From Adiantum capillus-veneris (Eukaryota; Streptophyta; Polypodiopsida; Polypodiales; Pteridaceae), in the NCBI GenBank assembly GCA_014529385.2, contig CM043949.1, positions 114,767,477 through 114,831,476 on the forward strand: a stretch of 64,000 nt of DNA, read 5' to 3'. The notes beneath the pieces were generated by a model, which did no database searches, was not told the origin of the DNA, and saw nothing but the letters and a program-made list of their open reading frames with translations. Made by a program: the position numbers and the translations under genes. Below, piece after piece: positions 9,735 to 19,276 of the stretch (the stretch's first letter is position 1; each line of letters begins with the position of its first letter).

Positions 9735-10900
9735 AATCATTGTACGTGGATGTACTGGCACATGGTTGCAATTGCGGCTAGGTGTGTCATTGCAAAAGTG
9801 TACGATGATTATGTTTTATATTGCTCCCAGTCATTCATGCTTCGGCACATGGTTGCAATTGCGACTAGGTGTGTTGCTGCTAGAATGACAAGAGAATTTG
9901 TTTGAAAGAAGTAACCGTGTGTGAATGCACTGGCACATGGTTGCACTGTTGCAGCTAGGTGTTTCATTGCAAAAGCATAGGGTGATTATGTTTTATGTTG
10001 CTCCCAGTCATTCATGCTTCGGCACATGGTTGCAATTGCGACTAGGTGTGTTGCTCCTAGAATGACAGGAGCATCTGTTTGAAATAAGTCACCGTGCGTG
10101 GATGCACTGGCACATAGTTGCAATTGTGGCTAGGTGTGTCATTGCAAAAACGCAAGATGATTATGTTTTATGTTGCTCCCATTCATTCATGCTTCGGCAC
10201 ATGGTTGCAATTGAGACTAGGTGTGTTGCTGTTAGATTGACGGTAGCATCTAATGCATGAATGTGTGCTCAAATAATTTCATAATGCTTCATATGCTTGA
10301 ATCTTAAAAGAAGACATCGTGCAAGGATGCACTGGCACATGGTTGCAATGCGACTAGGTGTGTCATTGCAAAAGCGTAGGATGACTATGTTTTATGTTGC
10401 TCCCAGTCATTCAAGCTTTGACACATGGTTGCAATTGCGATTAGATGTGTTGCTGCTAGAATGACAAGAGCATCTGTTTGAAAGAAGTCACCGTGCGTGG
10501 ATGCACTGGCACATGGTTGCAATTGCGGCTAGGTGTGTCATTGCAAAAGCGTAGGATGACTATGTTTTATGTTGCTCCCAGTCATTCATGCTTCGGCACA
10601 TGGTTGCAATTGCGACTAGGTGTGTTGCTGCTAGAATGAAAGGAGCATCTGTTTGAAAGAAGTCACCGTGTGTGGATGCACTGGCACATGGTTGCAATTG
10701 CGGCTAGGTGTGTCATTGAAAAAGTGTAGGGTGACTATGTTTTATGTTGCTCCCAGTCATTCATGCTTCGGCACATGATTGTAATTGCGACTAGGTGTGT
10801 TGCTGCTAGAATGACAGGAGCATCTTTTTGTAAGTTGTCGTACAGTGAGGCATTGGCACATGGTTGCAATTGCGATTAGGTGTGTCACTGCAAAAGCGTA
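9735..10900 (+). repeat. Tandem array, ~88-bp half-units forming ~176-bp dimers
   Basis: About 13 half-units start at 9757, 9844, 9932, 10021, 10109, 10196, 10334, 10421, 10508, 10594, 10683, 10770 and 10854. They alternate between a type ending GTGTGTCATTGCAAAAGCG and a type ending GTGTGTTGCTGCTAGAATGA. Each contains GGCACATGGTTGCAATTGC, then (G/A)CTAGGTGTG. RNA from it can fold: CACA with UGUG and UGGUUGC with GCRRCUA around an AAUU loop, with a GG bulge. One unit (about 10240-10320) carries a ~50-bp insertion. Short ORFs across it only translate the repeat. Confidence 0.85.
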
Positions 10901-11015
10901 CGAGATCTATGGTCTATATTGCATTTTTTCTTTCACGTAGAAAAGATCCAAATGCAGTGGCACATAGTTATATTTCACAATGTGTTGTTTGCAATATAAT
11001 ACCATTGCAGGAAAA

Positions 11016-11877
11016 ATGGATCCTTCTACTACTTCAATGATAGAGTTCAAAAAGAAAATTAGACAATTGTTGATTACGATCGTCAGTGCACTAGATCCCG
11101 ATGATATAGCGTAGATTTTTGCAGATGAGTCTAGATTGCAATCATTCTACAGTGAGATTGACCTCAATATGTTGTTGTTGTCATTACACATATGGGGCAA
11201 GGACCACCGTGCTCACCAGAAGCAGTTGGGTGGGCAATTCGCCCAAGGTGGCCTCTGATTTGAAAGAGGAATGCCCTCAAGAAGTAGACAAGGGTAAGCT
11301 AGAGCATTAGAACACTAGATGGAGAGCTGAAAAGGAGAGGTCAAGGCGAGCATCCCACATAGACACACAGTTTGGCCTAAGCAAGAAAATGCGAATGGCT
11401 ATCACCAGAGTTATGGGGAGAAGCCAAGTTGGAGAACCGTTTATTGAGGAGGCTGCCATTTTGGGAACAGCGGATTCTACTACTTCTACCAGTCACCTGG
11501 AGAGCAGTATATACAATTCTGAATGTAGTATGACTTTGGGCATTCCAAATAAGTCCATTAAGAAGATCAAGAAACTTGGGTCAGGGGCTATTGACGCCCC
11601 TCCAACTTCTGGTGAGCATGGTGGTCCTTGCCCCATATGTATATCATTCTTTCATGAATGGTGTGGTCACTTCAGCTTGCCATGCGGACATATGTACCAT
11701 ATATCATGCTTGATACAAAGCATGATGAATAGCTTTCATTGTGCTATATGTGAGTATGAGATATCCAAAAAGCTATATGCAATGTTCAAAATTTCTGAAG
11801 ACTATAATAATCTTAAAGGTCACTGTGAACAAGAGAATGAAGATATTCTCACAAATATTTCACTATCACTTGGATAG
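11016..11877 (+). pseudogene. Decayed RING-finger protein gene
   Basis: Starting at ATG 11016 (MDPSTTSMIEF), the frame shows TAG at 11112, a +1 shift near 11250, TAG at 11308, then 163 open codons to 11877. The C-terminal part has CPIC, LPCGHMYHISCL and CAIC, the C3H2C3 ligand set of a RING domain, typical of E3 ubiquitin ligases. The N-terminal part (LQSFYSEIDLNMLLLSLHIWGKDHR across the first stop, shown only in part) is not recognised. AG just before the ATG (TTGCAG) could be a splice acceptor. It could be a host gene or transposon cargo. The stops make a pseudogene most likely. Confidence 0.55.
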
Positions 11878-12067
11878 TTTTTGTAACATTTGAAAACATT
11901 TACTCGTTGTCTTGCGAGAATTTATTAGTGAATTGTGAATTGTCTTCACTTCAGCTTCAATTATGATATGTGATAATGCAAAGATTTGTTAGGGCTTTGT
12001 ATATTATGAAGCTTTAATAGTGATTTCTGGCCTTGTAAAGGTTTTTAAGGGCTTCGTTTATTATTAA

Positions 12068-12860
12068 CACTAGAATGGTAACCTAACAGGACATAAAAGT
12101 GTCCTTTCAGGGTTTTGGGAAAAATTTCCAAAACCATAGTAGATCCACTCATTTTGAAAAATCCTTTCATGAGCTTATAGTTCAATAACTACTACATATG
12201 GAAAAAATGAGAAACTTGTAATGTTTCTCATCCCTTGGTCACTACAAGCCTCCAAAGTTGATGGACCATTGCATTTTTCCCAAAAGAGCAATTTCTTACG
12301 ATTGATTGCATATAAATAAGAGTGGGGATTTTTGTAGGACATGAGATAAAATGCGCCGTTAACTTCAATGGGTTGGTGACCAAAACATATGGTTGCTTTT
12401 ACCTCACTAATTTGTTTTTGGGCAAAAAAAATAGGTACAAAAAAGTTGCATTTTTGCCATTCTGCGGACCTATCATCAAAGTTTCTATAGTCATGCTCAA
12501 TACAGATACTATATACATGTTTTCTTAGTTCCCTTTGGGCCTTTGGATTCAAAAGGATCCATGGAGCATGTCAAAAGGATAATGGATCTCTTACAATTGG
12601 AACCTTGGGGGCAATGATAAAGTGCTAAATACAACAAACATGAAAAAACTGGGTTTAGCATTATGACCTCTAGAAACCCATAGAAACTACTCAATATCTA
12701 GCCAAGTTTGTAGTCTATGATTAGATATGGTTACCACCTACAAAATACACACAATTGGCTTAAGAAACTAGCAATATTGAGAAAGTTATACTTGCTACTC
12801 TAAAATGTATCGTATTCTTCAGCAATCAAAAAACTCAACCATCATCATATACTATGCTAT
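12068..12860 (-). mobile_element. CACTA (En/Spm) element copy 1, terminal region
   Basis: Begins CACTAGAATGGTAACC, preceded by TTAA, and is homologous over ~790 bp in the same orientation to the left part of the complete element at 43187-44773. It includes the subterminal motif GGACATAAAAGTGTCC. Similarity stops near 12860, where this copy continues into transposase coding sequence, so it is probably the 3' end of a larger element. Confidence 0.75.
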
Positions 12861-12900
12861 ATAGCATATTTGCACTTTACCATGCTTAGGATAAATACGT

Positions 12901-13443
12901 TTACCTGAAAAGCTCTATGACTGAGGCGTCAGACCAACCATAGATAGACTGCAAATTAAGCATTGCCAATGCGGTACGGAGAACTGAGATTTTTGCACCA
13001 GTGTGGAGCCGCATGCGTGCAAGACTTTGCATCATCTCACCCTCCTCATTGTTGCTATCATGCCGTCGATATGAACGAGATGGCTGAGGTTGGTCCACAG
13101 TACTGCGTTCAATGTTGTCACCTTCTCTGTTGGAACCCATGTCAAAGAACACGTCCAACATCTGCTCCATCTTTACTTCTTGAAATACCGCTTCAGGTAT
13201 TAGTTGAGAGGACTCAGTCAATGGCTGCTCGTTTGAAAATCATCTTCTCTGGGATGACGTTGGAGCAATATCTACTTGCGGACTTTGACCTTCAATCTCT
13301 AGACCATGAGATCGATAATGCAGGTCTTGTACTTGCTCTATCAAAAAGATACCGTGATTGTGTATGTGTTGGTTGCAGATTTTTTGTTTTTGAAAGATCT
13401 GATGCTTGCAATGTGCACAAGGACACGCCATCCTATCATCCAT
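12901..13443 (-). pseudogene. CACTA transposase (TNP2-like) N-terminal exon
   Basis: From ATG 13443, MDDRMACPCAHC starts a Cys/His segment like the transposase-associated domain of En/Spm TNP2 proteins. About 150 codons later comes ARMRLHTGAKISVLRTAL ... NLQSIYGWSDAS, matching the conserved TNP2 stretch with GWSD. One in-frame TGA (13240-13242, context QRR*FSNE) would be CGA before mutation. At the end, CAG followed by GTAAAC (near 12903) is a good splice donor, so the apparent stop may lie in an intron. Downstream catalytic exons are not seen. The first part of TNP2 beside a CACTA terminus argues for one element. Confidence 0.65.
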
Positions 13444-13516
13444 ACTTTATCTACCAATGATGCAACAAATAATTAAGACACTCGAGTTGTTATAACTACA
13501 CACTACTAAGTACATG

Positions 13517-13885
13517 ACAAGCTTTAACAACCTCACATTCTCTAGCCAGGACCGATCCCCGCACACCTCGGTCTAGAGGTGCACGGAGATTAGGACCACA
13601 AGGTAATAATCTCGTCTTTATTGGTCAATGACTATATATTAAATTTATTGAAGTCTTTCTGCACTTTTGAAGTCCGATTGTATTTTTTCAACTATTTTTT
13701 GCTAGCTCTAACAACCTCACATTCTCTAGCCAGGTCCGATCCCCGCACACCTTGGTCTAGAGGTGCACAGAGATTAGGACTACAATGTAATAATCTCGTC
13801 TTTATTGGTCAATGACTATATATTAAGGTTCTTGAAGTCTGTGTGCACTTTTGAAGTTCGATTGTGTTTTTTCTACTATTAATTT
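13517..13885 (+). repeat. Two-copy direct repeat, 184-bp period
   Basis: AACAACCTCACATTCTCTAG recurs at 13526 and 13710, and the following ~175 bp match closely. The tail of this unit (GAAGT, CGATTG, T-run) recurs again near 13990 and 14195 between CCTAA arrays, making a higher-order structure. Confidence 0.8.
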
Positions 13886-13889
13886 GATG

Positions 13890-14340
13890 CTAGCTCTAAC
13901 CTAACCTATAATCTAACCTAACCTATAACATAACCCTAACCTAACTTAATATAACCTAAACCTAACCTATAACCTAACCTAACCGAAGTGCGTTTGCGTT
14001 TTTAGAAGTACACGAGTCATCTTCGAAGTTCGATTGCATTTTTTCTACTATTAATTTGATGCTAGCTCTAACCTAACCTATAATCGTTATGCCTAACCTA
14101 TAATCTAACCTAACCTAAAACCTATACCTAACCTAACTTAATGTAACCTAACTTATAACCTAAACCTAACCTATAACCTAACCTAACCGCAGTCCGTTTG
14201 TGTTTTTAGAAGTACACGAGTCATATTCAAAGTTTGTTTGTATTTTTTCAACTATTATGCCGTCGATAGCTCTAACCTAACCTATAATCTCACCTAACCT
14301 ATAACCTAAACCTAACCTAACCTAATCTAACCTAACATAA
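13890..14340 (+). repeat. Degenerate (CCTAA)n / CCTATAA array
   Basis: Many CCTAACC, CCTATAACC and CCTAAACC words, interrupted by two copies of a module with TTTTTAGAAGTACACGAGTC. This resembles TTAGG-type telomeric DNA more than the plant TTTAGGG repeat, but is too irregular to be a telomere. Confidence 0.75.
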
Positions 14341-15201
14341 AAACAACACAATGGTGAGGCGTTTAGCAAAAACGACAAGCCATACAGCTTGTCCACAATG
14401 CATATGCGGTGTGGGCAAGCTCCATGGCTTGCCAATTTGGCAAACGGCTCACCATTGTGTTGTTTTTAGAGTTGAGAAGCAATTTTATGGCCTGAAAACC
14501 GTTCGCAGACATATAGACAACACAATGGCAAGCCGTTGGCAATATGGCAATCCATAGAGCTTGCCCACAATGCATATGCCTTGTGGGCAAGCTTTATGGC
14601 TTGCCGTATTGCCAAACGGATCGCGGTTGTGTTGTTTTTAGGGGCACGAGACAATTTTAGCGCCTGAAAATCGCTCGCAAACATATAGACAAGACAATGG
14701 CCATCCATTTGCAATACGGCAAGCCATAGAGCTTGCCCACAATGCATGCACATTGTGGGCAAGCTCTATGGCTTTTTGTTTTGCCAAATGGATCTCCATT
14801 GTGTTGTTTTTAGGGATGCTTAGCTATTTAAGGGCTTGAAAATCACTTGCGATCCTAAAAACAACAGAATTTCGAGCCTTTTGGCAATAGGAGAGCCATA
14901 GAGCTTTCCCTCAATGCATATGCATTGTAAGCAAGATCTATGGCTTGCCGTATTGCCAAACGGTTCGCCATGGTGTTATTTTCAGGGCCGCTTAGCTATT
15001 TTAGGACTTGAAAACCGCTCGCGGACATATAATCAACACAATGGCAAGCGCTTGGCAATACAGAAATCCATAGATCTTGCCCACACTGCGTATGTGTTGT
15101 GGGTAATCTTTATGGCTTGCCATATTGACGAACGGATTGCCATTGTGTTGTTTTTAACATGCATTGTGGGTAAGCTCTATGGCTTGCCGTATTGTCGAAC
15201 G
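14341..15201 (+). repeat. Tandem array of five and a half foldback units
   Basis: Units at about 14341-14468, 14516-14640, 14690-14812, 14856-14984 and 15033-15156, plus a half unit 15157-15201. Each is a long imperfect palindrome centred on GCCCACAATGCATATGC with TTGTGGGC, with arms running out to ACAACACAATGG and CCATTGTGTTGT. Arms are ~55 bp. Spacers of ~45-50 bp share TGAAAA(C/T)C(G/A)CTCGC. Period is about 166-177 bp. No protein is supported. Confidence 0.88.
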
Positions 15202-15202
15202 T

Positions 15203-15405
15203 AGCTTAACCTAATATAGTTTAACCTAACATAGCTAAACCTAACGTAAATTAACTTAACCTAACCTAACATATAACATAACCTAACCTAACTTAACGTA
15301 GCTTAACCTAACCTAACCTAATATAACTTAACTTAGCATAGCTTAACTTAATCTAACCTAACAACGTAACCTAACTTAATCTAACTTAACTTATAACCTA
15401 AAACA
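15203..15405 (+). repeat. Degenerate (CCTAA)n / TTAACC array
   Basis: CCTAAC, TTAACC and CATAGCTTAAC words flank the foldback array on its right side as at 13890-14340, so the foldback array looks embedded in a CCTAA-type block. Confidence 0.7.
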
Positions 15406-16088
15406 TAAACCCCATCAACTGCATAATTTGAAAAACGACATAATTCAATAAAAATTTTCTTCAAAACAAGATTTTTTCATAAACTTAAACAATTTTTTTT
15501 CATAATTTAAAATAAAATTTCACATAACAAATCCTTATTTCTTTTAAAGCATTCAAAGTTCAAAACATGAAATTTCCTTTTCTTAATATACAAAGTAATT
15601 TAAATAAACTTGATATGCATTTAAAGGTTTGAGCACTCACGTTCGTCCTATTTGAGCAATGAAAGTTGTTGTAAAAGTCCTGGAACCTGCAAAAATGCAC
15701 ACACAAACACAAAGTTAAATCCTAAACCCTAAATCTACAAGTAAACATGAAAACAATCTTACCTTAGCGTTATGCACTAACCCAGAAGCAAGATTAGCAG
15801 CTCCGATGGCTTGTATCACACCAGATCTGTGAGAGATGGAAAAGAGGAGAGCTTGAGAAAACGCGCAAGAACTAAGAGAAATGCACAAAGAAAGCCCGCG
15901 GTTTTGATTTTTGCAAGTGCCATCGGTACAGCTATCAGTACAGCCGTCGAAACAGGCGTAGGTATGTGAATTCACGCTGTCGTCGAAATAGTCGCCAGAA
16001 GAAGCGTCGGAAATTTCAAAATCAATTTTTAAAAAAAACCTTATCTCCCTCCATAAATAAACACACATATATTGACACCCGCTAGTGA
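15406..16088. other. No supported gene
   Basis: AT-rich to 15700, then a region where a 117-codon minus-strand ORF (16068-15715) exists without recognisable domain. I do not call it a gene. Confidence 0.5.
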
Positions 16089-16107
16089 CGCCGGCAATGT
16101 GGCGCCA
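16089..16107 (-). promoter_or_regulatory. Degenerate tRNA-Asp-type primer-binding site (minus)
   Basis: GCCGGCAATGTGGCGCCA resembles the G1 site with two extra bases in the middle, and is followed by AAAATT as in G1. It suggests the relic of a minus-strand gypsy element to its left. Confidence 0.35.
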
Positions 16108-17162
16108 AAATTCAAGTGACCTCGTGTAGTGATTAAATAGGTATTCTACCCTTGGAATGGGAAACCTATTTGTTAGCAGCAGCTAACACACGCTACACCG
16201 GTTATGCATCAAGAGGGAGATATGCTAGGGTTTCGCATAAGATTTCCAACTCACTTTGTATAAGTCTTGGGCTCATTGGGAGTTCCAAAGTTGTATATGG
16301 TAGCTAGAGGGCTCAAACTTAAACCCATAGTAGAAGGGATTGTGGTAAAAGCCTTTATACAAGGAGGCTTCATTCTTGAGTATGCACTCTTGAGGATCCA
16401 CTTTTGAGAGCTCTCTCTGTCTCTCTCTTGAGTGCTTACTTTATGGATGGCTTAGCCTTGAGCTTAATGCCCATGCTTAAGAGGCTAGTGCTAATCCACT
16501 GTAATTAGAGAAGCTTGATTAATCTAATCCCTATTTTACTCATTAGTTTTATCTTCTCTATATTTCATTATGTCATGAAGTAGTATTACACTCTCATTAT
16601 TCTAGATTTGAGAGAGGTAAGTACTTCTTGCTTTGATCTTAACTCTCTTCTTCTATAAGTATTTCAATTAGTTGATGACTTCTCTAATTCTCTTGATTAG
16701 TGTAGTGTGTGTGCACTCTTGGTCATGTCATTAGAGTTTGTTCCTAATTGTGTGCTTAAGTGTGTGAAGCTTTAAGAGCCTTGAGCTCAATGTCACTTGT
16801 GTGATGTGATTAGAGTACCTCGGTTGGCATATGATGATTGGGAAAGCCAACTTCAATGCAATTAGTGTGTACTTTGATCATGGATGCTTGTGTTGACTGT
16901 GTTCTTGTGACTCCATAAGATTGGCAAGCCGGACTTTGGTGGGCTTGATGTATGTAGGAGTTGATTGATTAGTAATTAGAGTATGGTTAGAGTTAGTCTT
17001 GCCATGGCTAATTTCTACTTGAATTGGTGAGGTGTTCTCTTGAATCCTCTGTTTCTATTCATCCGATGCTCGTGCTTCCATGCCCTAGCCAGGTTGCCGA
17101 TCCACGGATTTGATAATTTTGTGTGGGTTGCGATTAGGTCATTGCTACAACTCCTCCCAGCA
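16108..17162 (+). mobile_element. Degenerate gypsy-type LTR
   Basis: It ends in CCCAGCA directly before a degenerate tRNA-Asp primer site. It contains TTTATACAAGG followed by a CT-rich, start-site-like stretch (16420-16435), as in LTR promoters. Length ~1.05 kb if it begins after the primer-like site on its left. No partner LTR in the window. Confidence 0.4.
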
Positions 17163-17164
17163 TT

Positions 17165-17186
17165 TGGCACTGCTACCAGGGATCGA
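17165..17186 (+). promoter_or_regulatory. Degenerate tRNA-Asp-type primer-binding site (plus)
   Basis: TGGCACTGCTACCAGGGATC differs from TGGCGCCGTTGCCGGGGATC at five places, four of them G-to-A or C-to-T. It sits two bases after a CA LTR end. Confidence 0.55.
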
Positions 17187-17189
17187 TAA

Positions 17190-18740
17190 CCTAAGCTAGT
17201 GAGTATAGGATGTTTAGAATAGAGTAATTTTACTACTAATTTCATCGAGTTTTGAATGTGTGTAAAGTCAATTTTGGTTTGATTTGATGATGTTTGTGCA
17301 AGAAATTGAAGCTAATTGTTAAGTTATGAATACCCCAAACCCCCAATTCCACTAATTTCATACTAACCATTGCTAATTTCACTTCATTTCCATGCTAATT
17401 TTTACTAATTCTTTGACTAATTTTGCTAACCTAACCATCAACATTTGAAGTGTAATGTATGTTCAATCCCCTTGCAAAAGGTGGAATCATCACTCTTATC
17501 AAGTTAATTGTGCTAATTTATGTATAATTTGATTATTTGGCTGTTTGATTTTTGGCCTACAATGGTCAATTTTGGAGCGGATTTAATGGTGCACACACTT
17601 GTGTGTGCAATGATGCTTCGCGTGGAGCAAAAAAATAGCTTTGAGTGTGATTACGATGGAAGTACACTCACTTGCTCATGTCAATTTTTTATTGATTAAT
17701 GTGGTTCAATGTTGCTAATTATTTGCTAAAATTAGGTGTGTAACTCAATTGACCTACACTTTGCACCTAATTTGATTCACTTGGAATGAAATTGATGGTC
17801 AAATTTTGACTAATGAACTTTGTGCATGTCAAGATAATGCTTAATTCTCATCACGAATTCATGTGTGTGCATAAAAATCATTGTGTGTATAATGCACCAA
17901 AGAGGGGGAAAAAACTGTCAAAAAAATCAAGTGTGTGTGCACCTAATCTTAAGTGTGTGCATGCATAGAAATTGATAAAATTGATGATACATAAGTATGA
18001 AATCATGTAATTGATGTGTATGCTAAGCTAATTCAATCATTGGATAAGCCTAATTTCCAAAAATTTGGGCAAAAATTGAGTGTGTGTGCCTATCCAAAAC
18101 CACTTGATTTTCAATGATTGATGGTCAATTGGGGCACCTAAATGATTCTTGATTGTGAAATCTGCATGAAAAGTGTGTGCAATCATTAGGTGTAAGCTTA
18201 AATGCATTTCCAATTGAGCCAAATTTGAACTTTTCTGCTTAATTTTTGAGTGTGTACATTGAGTGATTGGGTCAAAATAGTGTTATTTTTTGAGAAATTA
18301 AGCATGCATGCATTCCCTTATGCTTGATTGAGTTTTCAATTTGAGCATTACAATGTGAAATTGATGGAATAGTTGCATAAAATTTTGGCCTAAATTTGGA
18401 TGTGTGCCTACTCAATGGCATGCGCAATCCAAGGTATTTGGATAAATAATTGGTATTTTTACCAATTATGATGATTAATTTGACCGAATAGTTGATGTGA
18501 GTGTCACAATTGTCTTTGAAAATTGACATAGAGCACTCAATTGGTGCTCAATTTTGTAGATTTTTTACGTATTTCCATGCTAATGATGGATCAATTTGAT
18601 GAACATGGCAAAGTTGCATTCATTTGTGTGTGTAATTGTACCCAAAAGTCAGTCATGTAGCCATCACTATAAGAGGAGTTGTCTATAACTGCTAACATTG
18701 CCATGGAAAAACAAAGAAAAAAGGGGAGAGAAAAATTTGC
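17190..18740. other. AT-rich non-coding stretch
   Basis: No coding potential. Rich in words such as GTGTGTGCA, AATTGATGG and CAATTTTG that recur at irregular spacing. It could be the long leader of the degenerate gypsy relic on its left. Confidence 0.5.
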
Positions 18741-18880
18741 GGGGGCTGCAATAACCGCGGCTATGTACGCGGTAGTGGTTTCTGAGTAATAAGCGTGGTA
18801 ATAGTCACGGAAATATACCCGCAGGTATTACCACGTCAGTTGCCGCGTTTATTTCCGTACGTATTCTCGCTACACGCTAA
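18741..18880. repeat. Cluster of CGCGGTAATA-like motifs in both orientations
   Basis: About eight degenerate copies: forward CGCGGTAGT, GCGTGGTAATAG, TCACGGAAATA; reverse AATAACCGCGG, GTATTACCACG, GTTGCCGCG, TATTTCCGTACG. This resembles the subterminal repeats of DNA transposons. It is strikingly CpG-rich within AT-rich DNA. Confidence 0.5.
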
Positions 18881-18889
18881 TTCAAAAAT

Positions 18890-18940
18890 AAAAGTGCTCA
18901 TTTGGGCCACCCAATTTTGGGTGGCCCAAATGAGCACCTT
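18890..18940. repeat. Near-perfect palindrome, ~24-bp arms
   Basis: Left arm GTGCTCATTTGGGCCACCCA and its reverse complement meet almost without a loop. Flanking AAA and TTT also pair, with one mismatch. Confidence 0.9.
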
Positions 18941-19276
18941 TAGTTTTTACTTGCATAAAACAATGAAACATCAACTTTTTTTGGAAGAGTATTAAAAATA
19001 CCAAAGAACCGAAATTGAATTTACTTTACCTTGACAATTAAAAATGTAGAAGATCAACTATTTAAAAAAGTTACAATAAAAAGTAAATAGTTGTATATAC
19101 ATTGTGCCACATTGGGACTCTACGAAAGTTTGGACAAAACATTTTTCTATCTAATCCTCCTCTATCTAGTCGTCGTCCAGAGGCATGTATGTTGAATCAC
19201 TTTGACTCTACATAAACCCAAACCAGATTAAATAATTATCAACAGCTCAAAACAATGGATACTAAATTACTTTCTT
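18941..19276. other. No supported gene
   Basis: AT-rich sequence between the palindrome and the end of the decayed gene at 19277. It may be that gene's 3' flank. Confidence 0.4.

Noticed and set aside
9699-9905. Small protein with a duplicated HMVAIA segment
   Set aside because: It only translates the first units of the tandem array; later units do not keep the frame.
9735-10900. CRISPR array
   Set aside because: Units are contiguous, with no unique spacers of constant length and no cas genes; the genome is eukaryotic.
12175-12694. 125- and 61-codon minus-strand ORFs
   Set aside because: They lie in the CACTA terminal region and are not kept in the homologous copy at 43187.
13517-13885. 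tRNA-like sequence near GGTCCGATCCCCGCA
   Set aside because: No cloverleaf or A/B boxes of proper spacing.
14351-15204. ORFs on both strands in the foldback array
   Set aside because: Mirror-image translations of the palindromes.
15715-16068. 117-codon minus-strand ORF
   Set aside because: No motif, no sign of coding bias and no homologue in the window.
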